The notes: generated by a model from the letters alone, not told the origin. A stretch of 64,000 nucleotides of DNA from DASVFB01 sp963815965 (GCA_963815965.1 CAWFIT010000001.1:1-64000); one strand, 5' to 3'. Positions 42,748 to 52,220 are shown, numbered from the stretch's first letter. Numbers and translations are program-made.

Positions 42748-44418
42748 GTGGACGAGTACGTCTTCTCGATGCACCGGGCCGACAAGTTCTACGGGCGTGA
42801 CCGCCAGGTGCTGGCGAACATCTCGCTGTCGTTCATCTACGGCGCGAAGATCGGCGTGCTGGGGCCGAACGGTGCGGGCAAGTCGACGCTGCTGCGGATC
42901 ATGGCCGGTCGCGAGGAGACCTCGAGCGGCGCCGCGCAACTCGCGCCGGGCGCGACTGTTGGATTGCTCGAGCAGGAGCCGGAGCTCGACGCTGCGAAAG
43001 ATGTGAGGGGCAACGTCGAGGACGGCGTTCGCGATCTGCGCGACCTGCTCGATCGCTTCGAAGCCGTTTCCGCGCGTTTCGGCGAGCACGACGCGGACTT
43101 CGATGCCCTGCTCGCCGAGCAGGCGAACGTGCAAGAGGAGATCGACAAGCGCGACGGCTGGTCGCTCGACGCAACGCTCGACCACGCGATGGACGCGCTG
43201 CGGCTGCCCGAAGGCGAACGCGACGTCACGACGCTTTCGGGGGGCGAGCGCCGGCGGGTCGCGCTCTGCCGGCTGCTCCTCTCCTCGCCCGACCTGCTGC
43301 TGCTCGACGAGCCGACGAACCACCTCGACGCCGAGTCGGTGCGTTGGCTCGAGCGCTTCCTCGCCGAGTACAAGGGAACCGTCGTCGCCGTGACGCACGA
43401 CCGGTACTTCCTCGACAACGTCGCCGGCTGGATCCTCGAGCTCGACCGCGGCCGCGGCATCCCGTTCCAGGGCAATTACTCCTCCTGGCTCGAGCAGAAA
43501 CAGGCGCGCCTCGCCGCGGAAGAGAAGCAGGAATCGGCCCGCCGGCGGACGCTTGCACGCGAGCTCGAGTGGGTGCGCATGAGCCCGCGAGCGCGGCACG
43601 CGAAGTCGAAGGCGCGCCTCGCGTCGTACGAACGCCTGCTCGCGGATGAGGAGCGGGTCAAACTCGATCGCGTCGAGATCCACATCCCGCCCGGCCCTCG
43701 GCTCGGCGACGTCGTCATCGAGGCGGAGGCGCTCGGCAAGGGCTACGGCGACCGGCTGCTCTTCGAGGGCCTCAGCTTCTCGCTCCCGCCGGCGGGCATC
43801 GTGGGCGTGATCGGCCCGAACGGTGCCGGCAAGACGACACTCTTTCGACTCATCGCGGGAGAGGAGCAGCCGGACACCGGGACGTTGCGGCTCGGCGACA
43901 CCGTGCAGCTCGCCTACGTCGACCAGTCGCGCGCCGGACTCGACCCGAAGAGCACGGTCTGGAAGGAGATCAGCGGCGGCCTCGACACGATCGAGCTCGG
44001 CAGGCGCGAGATCAACTCACGCCAGTACACGAGCTGGTTCAACTTCCGCGGCGCCGATCAGCAGAAGCCGGTCGGGCAGCTCTCCGGCGGCGAGCGCAAC
44101 CGCGTCCACCTCGCGAAGCTGCTGCGCACCGGCGGCAACGTCCTCCTGCTCGACGAACCGACGAACGACCTCGACGTCGACACGCTCCGCGCGCTCGAGG
44201 AGGCGTTGCTGGACTTCGCCGGCTGCGCAGTCGTGATCACGCACGACCGCTGGTTCCTCGACCGCGTCGCGACGCACATCCTCGCGTTCGAAGGCGACTC
44301 GCAGGTGACGTGGTTCGAGGGCACGTGGGGCGAATACGCCGACTGGGTCACGGAAACGCGCGGCCCCGAGGCGCTCGAGCCGCACCGGATCAAGTACCGG
44401 CCGCTCGTCCGCGCGTAG
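42748..44418 (+). CDS. ettA: ABC-F protein, energy-dependent translational throttle EttA
   Basis: The 556-residue protein has two ABC domains with no membrane domain: Walker A GPNGAGKST and GPNGAGKTT, signatures LSGGERRRVAL and LSGGERNRVHL, Walker B LLLLDEPTNHLD and VLLLDEPTNDLD. The linker WVRMSPRARHAKSKARLASY is the EttA-type P-site tRNA interaction motif. The first domain has the 'arm' insertion near residues 90-140. It binds the ribosomal E site and tunes initiation by ATP/ADP ratio. The start is GTG. Confidence 0.95.
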   Translation: MDEYVFSMHRADKFYGRDRQVLANISLSFIYGAKIGVLGPNGAGKSTLLRIMAGREETSSGAAQLAPGATVGLLEQEPELDAAKDVRGNVEDGVRDLRDLLDRFEAVSARFGEHDADFDALLAEQANVQEEIDKRDGWSLDATLDHAMDALRLPEGERDVTTLSGGERRRVALCRLLLSSPDLLLLDEPTNHLDAESVRWLERFLAEYKGTVVAVTHDRYFLDNVAGWILELDRGRGIPFQGNYSSWLEQKQARLAAEEKQESARRRTLARELEWVRMSPRARHAKSKARLASYERLLADEERVKLDRVEIHIPPGPRLGDVVIEAEALGKGYGDRLLFEGLSFSLPPAGIVGVIGPNGAGKTTLFRLIAGEEQPDTGTLRLGDTVQLAYVDQSRAGLDPKSTVWKEISGGLDTIELGRREINSRQYTSWFNFRGADQQKPVGQLSGGERNRVHLAKLLRTGGNVLLLDEPTNDLDVDTLRALEEALLDFAGCAVVITHDRWFLDRVATHILAFEGDSQVTWFEGTWGEYADWVTETRGPEALEPHRIKYRPLVRA

Positions 44419-44507
44419 CGGACGCTCTAACCGACGCTTCCGAGGCCACCGACCACCTCGACGAGGAGGTGGGAGGCCGGGCTCGCGCGTGCGCTAGACC
44501 CGAGCCG

Positions 44508-44921
44508 TCAGATCTGCGCGATCACGAGCACGACAGTCATGACGGCGAGCGCGACGCCGCCGACCGTGAACAGCCCGACGGTGCGGAACCGCAGCGGTGC
44601 GTGGCCGCCGGTTCGCAGCGCTCGCTCCAACTCGCGCTGCCGTTGTGCGCCGACGATCGACAGCCCGACCGCGAGAGACGCGTAGCCGCAGCCGAGCAGA
44701 ATGTACGGCCACGCGGCGACCTTGAGCAGTTGCGGGGCGAACCGGCCCACAGCGAGCGCCCCGGCGGTCGCGCCCAGCGCGGTGCGCCACCATGCCAGCC
44801 ACGTGCGCTCTGCAGCCATCGACGTGCGCCGCGCCTGATCGAGATCGGACGGCGACGTCGGAACTGGAGGCGCTTCGCCTGCGGCGTCGGCGTGCTCTGA
44901 AACCGGCGGCGGCTGCGCCAT
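44508..44921 (-). CDS. DUF202 (YidH-like) membrane protein
   Basis: The 137-residue protein has a 30-residue polar head, the DUF202 signature AAERTWLAWWRTALGATAGA, and three helices (about 48-64, 70-88, 115-135). RTxLAWxRTxL motifs mark the family, whose members in actinobacteria are inner-membrane proteins of unknown role. It ends with LAVMTVVLVIAQI. It lies convergent with ettA. Confidence 0.88.
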   Translation of the reverse strand: MAQPPPVSEHADAAGEAPPVPTSPSDLDQARRTSMAAERTWLAWWRTALGATAGALAVGRFAPQLLKVAAWPYILLGCGYASLAVGLSIVGAQRQRELERALRTGGHAPLRFRTVGLFTVGGVALAVMTVVLVIAQI

Positions 44922-45007
44922 GGCGGGGATCTAACACAAGTTCGTCCGATGGACGCTGCGGGAGCCGCCGATCCTTACCGGGTTAGCACGGTCAACCCGC
45001 CGCGCAA

Positions 45008-46771
45008 TCAGTTCGCGGCGGAACTTTCAGCCAGCTCGGCGTCCTCATAGAGGCGATCGCCGCGATGGAGGCGGCGGGCGAGCTCGAACGTCTGCCGTTG
45101 CGACCGTGTCGTCGGCGAATGCGCTGCGAGGTAGCGTGCGGCGGCGATCAGCGGCAGTCGGGCGTCGTCCGTGTCACCGAGCAACTCATGCTGGCGCGTC
45201 GCCGCCTCGACGCACTGAATCGTGTGGAAGTTCCGGTTCTCGCGGACGAGGGAGGCACCGAGCGCCGCGACGATGCGGTCGGCATCGCCGCCGGCGTCGA
45301 GATAGGAAGCGACGAGCCGGCCCGCCTCGTCGACTTGCTGTTGAAGGTCGAGGAGCTTCGGGAAGCGCTCGAGCAAGGTCACTTGGTCTTCGTCGGTGTC
45401 CCCGCGCGGCAGCCGTGCGGCCGGCACGTTCAGGAAGCGGTCGAGGTAGACGCTGGTCGCGGCATCCAGAACGCCACGCAGCAGCTCGCGTGACTGCGAC
45501 CGGCGCAGTCCCTGCTCGACAGCGTTCGCAAAGGTGAACGTGTGCAGCGCGGTGTCCCAGTCGCCGAACTCGTTGCTGATCGGAAAGCGCGCGATGCGCG
45601 TCACCGCGGCGAACGACACAGCCGAGGCGACGTCGACCGCCGAGGCACCCGCGGCCACGGCGTCCACAAGCGCGTCGAGGGTCGCCGCGGGGTCGTCGCC
45701 GAGAACGATCTCGACGAGGCCTGCGCGATCGCTCAAGCCCCCGCGCGGCGTGGTTCCGACCTCGGGGAGCCGCTCGAAGGCACGCTCGAGAAGTGCGACC
45801 ACATCGATCGGATGGCGCCAGGCGTTCGTCTCCTCCATCCGCTCCGCGCCCGCGAGCTGCGCCGGCAGCGAGCCGAGCACTGCTTCCGCGTGCTGCCAGC
45901 CGGCCACGTCCAGCGCTTCGAGCGCCTTGTTCACGAAGTCGAGGGTGTGCCCGCCGTCGAGATAGCGGTGATCGGTCGCAGCTGCGAAGAGCATGTCGGC
46001 GAGCTCTGCCTGAGTCGCGCCCGATCGAACCGCGGACACGAGCGCGCGCTCGGCGCCCTCCTCGTCCCGCACTTCGATACAGCGACGCAACATGCGCCCG
46101 AGACGTGCCGGCTCGAGCTCGGAGGAAGGCAGCGGCGCGAGCGCGAAATGCGGAGGCTCCATCGCCGAGTCATCGGCGACGTCCGCCAGGCCGTGGTAGA
46201 GAGCGACTGCGCGGTCGTTGGGATCGAGCCGGGGCAGAAGGTTCATGAGGCACGTCAACGTCGTCAGGCCGCGGAACCAGCCCCCGCCTCGTCGCCTGAC
46301 GCCGAAGTCGATCCCCTCGCGAAAAACGTCCACCCCGGCCGGCTCGGCCTCGATCAGCGCGATCGTCGCCTTTGCGAGCACGAGCGCGATGTTCCGCTCG
46401 AGCCCGTCGCGGAGACGGCGGCGCTGATGCGCGATCGGATCATCGGCGGGTGCGGGATCGACGTACACGTCGTCACCCTCGACTTCGACCGGAAAGCGGC
46501 GCAGGTCGTCGGCCCACTGGTCGAGGGTGCCGCCCGTACAGAGGTCGAAGCGAGCGTGATGCCAGTGGCACGTGAGGATCCCGTCGGCCACCGAGCCGCG
46601 ATGCAAGGGGAAACCCATGTGCGGACACCGGTTGTCGACGGCGAAGACTTCGTCGCCTTCGGCGAAGAGGCAGATCACGTGTCCGCCCACGCTGACGACG
46701 AGCCGCCCGGCGGCGCGGAGCTCGGTCAGCGAGGCGGCGCGCAGGAGACGCGGTGACGCGAGCTGCGACAT
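45008..46771 (-). CDS. Rieske [2Fe-2S] domain fused to a large helical domain
   Basis: Residues 10-105 are a Rieske ferredoxin domain with cluster ligands Cys49/His51 (CPHMGF) and Cys68/His71 (CHWHHARFD). The remaining 480 residues form an alpha-helical region without membrane segments, containing AAATDHRYLDGGHTLDFVNK (about 267-286), FPISNEFGDWDTALHTFTFA and further histidines that could bind a metal or substrate. I do not recognise the partner domain; it faintly recalls questin-oxidase-like proteins. It is divergent from soxR, and a SoxR-type promoter precedes it. The mRNA would be nearly leaderless. Confidence 0.85.
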   Translation of the reverse strand: MSQLASPRLLRAASLTELRAAGRLVVSVGGHVICLFAEGDEVFAVDNRCPHMGFPLHRGSVADGILTCHWHHARFDLCTGGTLDQWADDLRRFPVEVEGDDVYVDPAPADDPIAHQRRRLRDGLERNIALVLAKATIALIEAEPAGVDVFREGIDFGVRRRGGGWFRGLTTLTCLMNLLPRLDPNDRAVALYHGLADVADDSAMEPPHFALAPLPSSELEPARLGRMLRRCIEVRDEEGAERALVSAVRSGATQAELADMLFAAATDHRYLDGGHTLDFVNKALEALDVAGWQHAEAVLGSLPAQLAGAERMEETNAWRHPIDVVALLERAFERLPEVGTTPRGGLSDRAGLVEIVLGDDPAATLDALVDAVAAGASAVDVASAVSFAAVTRIARFPISNEFGDWDTALHTFTFANAVEQGLRRSQSRELLRGVLDAATSVYLDRFLNVPAARLPRGDTDEDQVTLLERFPKLLDLQQQVDEAGRLVASYLDAGGDADRIVAALGASLVRENRNFHTIQCVEAATRQHELLGDTDDARLPLIAAARYLAAHSPTTRSQRQTFELARRLHRGDRLYEDAELAESSAAN

Positions 46772-46779
46772 AGGCGAGG

Positions 46780-46810
46780 AGTCTAGAACTTCAAGTATGG
46801 TTTAAGTCAA
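46780..46810 (-). promoter_or_regulatory. SoxR/MerR-type promoter of the Rieske fusion gene
   Basis: On the minus strand TTGACT (46810-46805) and TAGACT (46785-46780) are separated by exactly 19 bp, the elongated spacer of MerR-family-activated promoters. The spacer contains the inverted repeat ACTTCAA-gtatgg-TTTAAGT (46788-46807; 6 of 7 pairs), placed where SoxR binds. The -10 lies nine bases before the ATG. Confidence 0.7.
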
Positions 46811-47257
46811 GTGCGATCGGAGGGGTTGACGATCGGAGAGGTCGCGGCGCGCAGCGGCGTCGCAACCTCAGCGCTGCGCTTCTACGAAGCCGAAGGTCTG
46901 ATCTCGTCGACACGCACGACGGGCAACCAGCGTCGCTACGAGCGCTCGACGCTGCGTCGGATCGCGCTGATCCAGGCGGGCAAAGCGGCCGGTATCTCGC
47001 TCGACGAGATCCGCGACGCCCTCACCGCGCTTCAGGGCGAGCGCACGCCGACCAAGCGTGACTGGGAACGGCTCTCGCGGCGCTGGCGCGACGATCTCGA
47101 CCGGCGCATCGCGACGCTCAACGCACTGCGCGACCGGCTCACCGGCTGCATCGGGTGCGGCTGTCTCTCGCTCAAGACCTGCAGCCTCTTGAATCCCGAG
47201 GACGAGGCCGCGGCTCTCGGCGCCGGGCCGCAGTACCTGGAGCAAGGCCCGGACTGA
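46811..47257 (+). CDS. soxR: redox-sensitive MerR-family regulator SoxR
   Basis: From GTG 46811 the protein has 148 residues: MerR HTH (LTIGEVAARSGVATSALRFY, EAEGLISSTRTTGNQRRYER), a dimerisation helix and the iron-sulfur loop Cys113-x2-Cys116-x-Cys118-x5-Cys124 (CIGCGCLSLKTC), with the same spacing as E. coli SoxR. Redox-cycling compounds or superoxide oxidise the [2Fe-2S] cluster and activate the target promoter. Its start codon follows directly on the -35 of the divergent Rieske gene, so binding there would also cover its own start. Confidence 0.95.
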   Translation: MRSEGLTIGEVAARSGVATSALRFYEAEGLISSTRTTGNQRRYERSTLRRIALIQAGKAAGISLDEIRDALTALQGERTPTKRDWERLSRRWRDDLDRRIATLNALRDRLTGCIGCGCLSLKTCSLLNPEDEAAALGAGPQYLEQGPD

Positions 47258-47357
47258 TGTCAACGGCGCTCTCGTTACTTGCGGATGCTCGCACTGGGGT
47301 ATTGTCCGCACGCGTGACGAGATTCGGTTGCGGCGTACATCAGGGCCTTCGGATTAC

Positions 47358-48341
47358 ATGGACGTAGCAAGCGTTCCGTACGCCGGCATAACTGCCGAAC
47401 GTTTCGCCGAGGCTCAGGCGCGAGTCGCGGCGCACGCGCATCGCACGCCCCTTTTGACGTCTCGCGCTCTTAGCGAGCGGACAGGGTTCAACGTCGGCCT
47501 CAAGGCGGAGATGTTCCAACGCACGGGGTCGTACAAGATCCGGGGGCCATTGAACAAGCTGGCGCTGCTTCGCGAGGATGAACGCGCCCGCGGCGTGGTT
47601 TGCTCTTCGGCCGGCAATCACGCGCAGGGAGTCGCGCTCGCCGCCGCTCTTTACGGGATCCGTGCGGTCGTCGTGATGGCGGAGAACGCGACGCCGTCCA
47701 AGGTCGAAGCGACACGCGCATATGGTGCCGAGGTCGTTCTGTACGGAACGATCTGGGACGAAGCGAACGAGAAAGCACAACAGCTGGTCGACGAGGAGGG
47801 CTTGACGTACGTCCATCCGTTCGACGATCCGCAGTTGATTGTCGGCCAAGGCACCCTGGGCCTCGAGATACACGATGACATGCCCGACGTGGACGTCGTC
47901 ATCGTGCCCATTGGAGGCGGTGGTCTGATCTCAGGTGTCACTCTCGCTCTGAAGTCACGGAATGCAGACATTCGAATTGTGGGTGTCGAATCGTCCGGAG
48001 CGCCGGCGATGAAACGGTCTGTGATGGCCGGCGAGCTCGTGACTCTCGACCGCATCGACTGCTCGATCGATGGCTTGAAGGTCAAGCGCGTCGGCGAGCA
48101 CACGTTCGAGATCGTGCGGCGCTACGTCGACGACATCGTGACGCTTCCGGATGAAGAGATCTTCGATGCGATGTTGTGGACGATGCATTACTGCAAGGTC
48201 GTCGTCGAGGGTGCAGCGGCTGCACCTGTCGCAGCACTTCTTCACGATCTCGTACCGGCACCGGAGGGCGCGAACGTCGTCTGCGTCCTCAGCGGCGGCA
48301 ACGTGAACCTCGCTCAGATCGCCGGGCTTACCTGGAATTAG
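47358..48341 (+). CDS. threonine ammonia-lyase (threonine dehydratase)
   Basis: Starting at ATG 47358, the 327-residue fold type II PLP enzyme has the Schiff-base Lys60 (GSYKIRG), the substrate loop SSAGNHAQG, and the phosphate-binding loop PIGGGGLISG. The end is CVLSGGNVNLAQI. It lacks the C-terminal ACT-like regulatory domains of biosynthetic IlvA, so it is the short, catabolic/serine-racemase-like kind, deaminating threonine to 2-oxobutanoate or serine to pyruvate. The upstream in-frame start at 47328 adds ten poor residues. It is monocistronic. Confidence 0.92.
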   Translation: MDVASVPYAGITAERFAEAQARVAAHAHRTPLLTSRALSERTGFNVGLKAEMFQRTGSYKIRGPLNKLALLREDERARGVVCSSAGNHAQGVALAAALYGIRAVVVMAENATPSKVEATRAYGAEVVLYGTIWDEANEKAQQLVDEEGLTYVHPFDDPQLIVGQGTLGLEIHDDMPDVDVVIVPIGGGGLISGVTLALKSRNADIRIVGVESSGAPAMKRSVMAGELVTLDRIDCSIDGLKVKRVGEHTFEIVRRYVDDIVTLPDEEIFDAMLWTMHYCKVVVEGAAAAPVAALLHDLVPAPEGANVVCVLSGGNVNLAQIAGLTWN

Positions 48342-48431
48342 CGCAAGGGCGAGGTGCGCGTCATGACGCCGGATGTGCGAAGGGCGCCCCCCGAGACGCC
48401 CCTCACATTTGGTCACCAAGTTACGGTCTGG

Positions 48432-49175
48432 CTACCGGTGATTCAGCCTGGCCACGCTGACGAGCGTGTTCGTCCCGTTCGTGAGCGCGCAGTGGATCTC
48501 AGCGCGGTCACCGACCTTGAACGTGGCCACCTTCGCGGCCAGAGAGGTGGGCACCGAGCAGGTCAGTCCCGCAACCGTGATCGTCATCGACGAGACGTCC
48601 GAGACCGTGCCACGCGCCGCGCTCTTCTCCGTGGGCGGACGATTCGGAACGCACCTGGTCGGCCCGAGCTCGACCGCGGAGCCGCCCGCCGTGGCCCCGC
48701 CGAGCTTGCCGGTCGTCAGGCCGCCCGCAGCCGAGAAGCCGGCCGACAGATTCGCCAGCAGGTCGACGTAAGGGTCGTGTGCATGCCCGCGAGCGAGGCC
48801 GGCGATGTTGCCGTGATCGTAGACAGCGTCGTAGTGCGCGAACGTGTCCCTGGTGGACGCGACGTCGATTTTCAGCCTTCCGCTGACAACGCCGACGCCG
48901 TCCGTCGTGTTGATCGTGCTGTTCGCGAAGACCGTGATCGGTCCCGTCAGATCCGGATCACCGGTCGCCGTGCCCGCGTACTTGCCGTGGGAGACGACGA
49001 TCGTCTTTCCGTCCCGCGTCGTGCATGTCCTCGTAACGGTCTGAGAGGCGGTCGTCGCAGTGAACGTTCCCGCAACGAGCTTCGCGGTCTTCGACCCGTG
49101 GAGTCCCATGCCGACCGCAAGACCGGACACGGAGAGCGCGAGAACGCCTACCGCCAGCACCGAGAGTTTGCGCAT
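48432..49175 (-). CDS. secreted hypothetical protein with DUF5666-like C-terminal domain
   Basis: The 247-residue protein has a signal peptide (MRKLSVLAVGVLALSVSGLA, cleaved near VGM-GLHG). The N-terminal half is a beta-rich domain with a Cys in VTRTCTTRDGKTI and FANSTINTTDGVGVVSGRLK. The C-terminal part (about 185-247) with RGTVSDVSSMTITVAGLTCS, then KVGDRAEIHCALTNGTNTLV resembles DUF5666-type OB modules. The stop is 91 bp from that of the convergent threonine dehydratase. The function is unknown. Confidence 0.75.
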   Translation of the reverse strand: MRKLSVLAVGVLALSVSGLAVGMGLHGSKTAKLVAGTFTATTASQTVTRTCTTRDGKTIVVSHGKYAGTATGDPDLTGPITVFANSTINTTDGVGVVSGRLKIDVASTRDTFAHYDAVYDHGNIAGLARGHAHDPYVDLLANLSAGFSAAGGLTTGKLGGATAGGSAVELGPTRCVPNRPPTEKSAARGTVSDVSSMTITVAGLTCSVPTSLAAKVATFKVGDRAEIHCALTNGTNTLVSVARLNHR

Positions 49176-49364
49176 TGGAGCTCCTTTCTTCGGCTCAGCT
49201 GTACCTCCGGACGATCGCGACCAGACGTGAAACTTTGTGGAGCGGCTCGTAAAGTCCGCGTAAAGCGGGGCCTTGAGCTATGCGGCTTCTCACGCGCTCA
49301 CCGTGCGCCGAGAGGCTCGGTGCATTAGGTTCGCTCTGGGAGGCATCGACTAAGGAGGTCGCAC

Positions 49365-49979
49365 ATGTGGGTACGGGTCGCCACGTTCGAGGGCGGGGAC
49401 ACGGAGAAGCTCGACAAGCTCATGAACGAGCGCATGTCGTCGGGCGAAATGACACCGGCTCAAGGCATGAGCAGCGTTCTCATCCTCGACGACAAGGACG
49501 CGAAGAAGCGCAAGTTCCTCGCGTTTTTCGACAGCCGCGATGCACTCGAGGGCGCCGAGGCCGGATTCGACCAGCAGGGTGACACAGTCCCGGAGGAGAT
49601 CCGCGGCAAGCGCACGAGCGTCCACTACTACGACGTCGTGATCTTCGAGGGTGACGTCGAGGCTGCCAAGGCCGCGCGCGTCAGCCTGCTCGAAGGATCG
49701 CCTGAATCGATTGACACTGGCCTCGACAGGACGCGCGGCGACACACTGCCGAAGGTTCGTGCAATCGACGGGAACGTCGGCGCGATCGGCCTCGCCGACC
49801 GGGATAACGGCCGCGCGTCGATGATCACGCTCTGGGACAGCGGGGAGTCCATGCGCGCGAGCGCGCAAGAGGCCGATCAGCTGCGTCAGCGGTCAGCCGA
49901 AATCAGCGACCAGAAGATCGCGAACGTCGCGCTGTACGACGTCGCGATTGCGCAGACGGTGGAGGGCGCGCGAGGCTGA
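49365..49979 (+). CDS. tandem dimeric alpha-beta barrel-like protein (internal duplication)
   Basis: ATG 49365 follows AAGGAGG. The 204-residue protein consists of two similar halves of about 100 residues. Each has a strand-helix-strand layout and ends with related motifs (SVHYYDVVIFEGD near 85-97, NVALYDVAIAQTV near 186-198). The design fits a single-chain version of the two-subunit barrel of antibiotic-biosynthesis-monooxygenase-like proteins. No active-site residue can be assigned. It is cytoplasmic and monocistronic, ending in a strong terminator hairpin. Confidence 0.7.
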   Translation: MWVRVATFEGGDTEKLDKLMNERMSSGEMTPAQGMSSVLILDDKDAKKRKFLAFFDSRDALEGAEAGFDQQGDTVPEEIRGKRTSVHYYDVVIFEGDVEAAKAARVSLLEGSPESIDTGLDRTRGDTLPKVRAIDGNVGAIGLADRDNGRASMITLWDSGESMRASAQEADQLRQRSAEISDQKIANVALYDVAIAQTVEGARG

Positions 49980-49987
49980 GCTTCATC

Positions 49988-50014
49988 GGGCCTGACCCGC
50001 AACGGGTCAGGCCC
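49988..50014 (+). terminator. intrinsic terminator hairpin
   Basis: GGGCCTGACCCG and CGGGTCAGGCCC form a perfect 12-bp stem with a 3-base loop, nine bases after the stop of the preceding gene, followed by TTCCTC. Confidence 0.85.
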
Positions 50015-50171
50015 TTCCTCGATCTGCCGCGCGGCAGCTGAGCGAGGTCGTTCGCGAGCGGTCTCGTCGGATTCCCATGTTCTGTCCATCGCGCGCCCAT
50101 TGAAGGCCGGCGCCTTCGGGCCGACACTCGAAGGCAGACAGGATCTGAAGTGATTAAGGAGGTGGGCGAAG

Positions 50172-52073
50172 ATGTTCGGACTTCTCGCGATCGGTGGATG
50201 GTCGCTGGTGATCGCGGCCGCAGTGGCAACGTTCGTGTCGATGGTCGTCGCGGCGAGCGGAGCGACGCGCAATCGAGTGTTCGCTCCAGTTGGGTTCGCG
50301 AAACGCCGTGTGATCGCTCCAACGACGATTCTCGTCGCGGTCGTCATTGGTGCCGTGTTTGTGACAGGCGCGGCGGCGCGTACGGCGGAGGTGCCGTCGA
50401 ATGACGATCGCGCGAACGCCCAGGTCGTCGATGCGTTTCCCGCCGCGATCGACGGGACGACGGTCGGCGCCACGGTGGAGCGACTCGACCCTCAGCGCTC
50501 CCAGTGCGGCACGGTCGAGTCGACGGTTTGGTATCGGATCAACCAAGCGCCGGACGGGACGATCGCCGTTGCAGTGAGGGGGACTGGGCTTGCGCCAGTC
50601 GTCCGCGTCTACGCGATCACGAAGAGCGGTATCAACGAACTGGACTGCGCCGCTGCGAAGGCGTCGGGTCCAGCCAAGGTCACTTGGGAGACGACGCGCG
50701 GCAATTCGTACCTGGTTCTTGTCGGCAAGAAGACGGGCACCGTCGATGCCGCCTTCAAGCTGAACGCGCAGCTCTTCCTCCCGCCTGCCAACGACTCGGC
50801 GCGCCAGGCGAAAGAGCTTGCTGTCGGCGCTCAGATCAAGGCGACGACGGTCGGTGCAACCAGTGATGAAAACGATCCGGACTCGTGCAACCTGGCCGGC
50901 GGGACGATCTGGTACATGGTCAGACCCGGCGCGCGTGTTTCCCGGGTGGTCGTGCGGTTTCATGCCGCGGCCGATTTCGACGCCGCACTCGTCGTCGTGC
51001 GGAAGATCCGCTCGCAGACGGAAGAGGTCGGATGTGCGCAGACGGATCGCAGGGGCGACGCCGTCGCCGCCTGGGACGTCGAAAAAGGCGCCGTCTATCT
51101 CGTCGCCGTCGGCCAGCGCAAAGGTTCGGCGCCGGGCGATCTCTCGCTCCAGGTGTTGGCAGCGCAGCCGCGCGAGGTCGCGCCGGGGCACCACCTCGCG
51201 CATGGCAGTGTGCGCTCGCGCGTGGACTGGTTGACGGATGTGAACGACATCTGGTGGGAGACGTTTACCCCCGGCACCACGTATCGGATCGCCTTCAGCT
51301 CCAATGCGTGCGCGGCATTGACGATCCGCAACAAAGGCGAAGTCCTCCGCTCGTTCCGTTGCAACGGATACACGACCTTCACGCCGGGGCCGGACGCGCG
51401 CGGCAGGTACGTGTTCGAGGTGACGGCACCGGGACGGCCGGGAACGACGCCGTACAGGCTGGTCATTCAGCCTGCGGGGCCGGACGACGTCGGTGTCGGC
51501 CTACCGCTCGCGAATCTGACAACAGCGCGTGGGGCGCTCTCGCCAGGAATCGGCGACGTTGTCGATCTGTATCACTTCGACGTTGCGACTCTGAGCGACG
51601 TGCGTCTCCGCCTCGAGGGACGTGCCTTCTCGATCTCACTGCTCACCTTCGGAGGAGCCCAACTCGCTTCGGGTGAGGGTCAGACCGAGCGCACGCTCGG
51701 ACCGGGCCACTACGTCGCTGCCGTGCGCGCGTCGTCTGGTCAGGCGGGCGGCTCGTACCGGCTGTCTCTCGTCATTCGTCAGGTCACGAGAACGGCCATG
51801 TCTGCATCCTCGGCGGAGGTCTCTCTCGGTTCCTCGGTTAGCTTTTCGATCGGCATCGCGCCGACGCCCGACGGAGGAGTCGTCGACGTAGAGATCGACC
51901 GATACGACACGCTCGCCGGCTGGCACTTCCAACACAGCATTCGCCTCCACGCCGGTGCACGGTTTTCGTGGACGCCGCCGGCGGCCGGACGCTGGCGCGT
52001 GAGGGCTTCGTACCTCGGGACAATCAGTTACAGCCCCAGCCGGAGCGGCTACAGCACGATCCTCGTGACGTAA
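50172..52073 (+). CDS. large exported/surface protein with PPC-like beta domains
   Basis: ATG 50172 has TAAGGAGGT nine bases upstream. The 633-residue protein has two N-terminal hydrophobic segments (about 4-27 and 47-66) and then an exported portion with repeated beta domains. Two blocks begin NDDRANAQVVDAF and NDSARQAKELAVG, each leading to W-Y-x-x-P/A motifs (STVWYRINQAP, GTIWYMVRPGA), as in bacterial pre-peptidase C-terminal domains. A third related block ends WWETFTPG, and the C terminus is an Ig-like domain. It may be a cell-surface or adhesion protein; no enzyme domain is seen. Confidence 0.75.
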   Translation: MFGLLAIGGWSLVIAAAVATFVSMVVAASGATRNRVFAPVGFAKRRVIAPTTILVAVVIGAVFVTGAAARTAEVPSNDDRANAQVVDAFPAAIDGTTVGATVERLDPQRSQCGTVESTVWYRINQAPDGTIAVAVRGTGLAPVVRVYAITKSGINELDCAAAKASGPAKVTWETTRGNSYLVLVGKKTGTVDAAFKLNAQLFLPPANDSARQAKELAVGAQIKATTVGATSDENDPDSCNLAGGTIWYMVRPGARVSRVVVRFHAAADFDAALVVVRKIRSQTEEVGCAQTDRRGDAVAAWDVEKGAVYLVAVGQRKGSAPGDLSLQVLAAQPREVAPGHHLAHGSVRSRVDWLTDVNDIWWETFTPGTTYRIAFSSNACAALTIRNKGEVLRSFRCNGYTTFTPGPDARGRYVFEVTAPGRPGTTPYRLVIQPAGPDDVGVGLPLANLTTARGALSPGIGDVVDLYHFDVATLSDVRLRLEGRAFSISLLTFGGAQLASGEGQTERTLGPGHYVAAVRASSGQAGGSYRLSLVIRQVTRTAMSASSAEVSLGSSVSFSIGIAPTPDGGVVDVEIDRYDTLAGWHFQHSIRLHAGARFSWTPPAAGRWRVRASYLGTISYSPSRSGYSTILVT

Positions 52074-52220
52074 CCCTGGTGGCACTAGGTCGTCGGCGGC
52101 AGTCCTCTTCTGGAGCGACTGCCGCCCGGCCGGCGCGCGGCTCCGGTTGCGCGGACCAGCGAAATTACCTCTGCGTTCCGGCGCGCTGACCGGCTGGGTG
52201 CGAGATGATGCGAGCACGCC

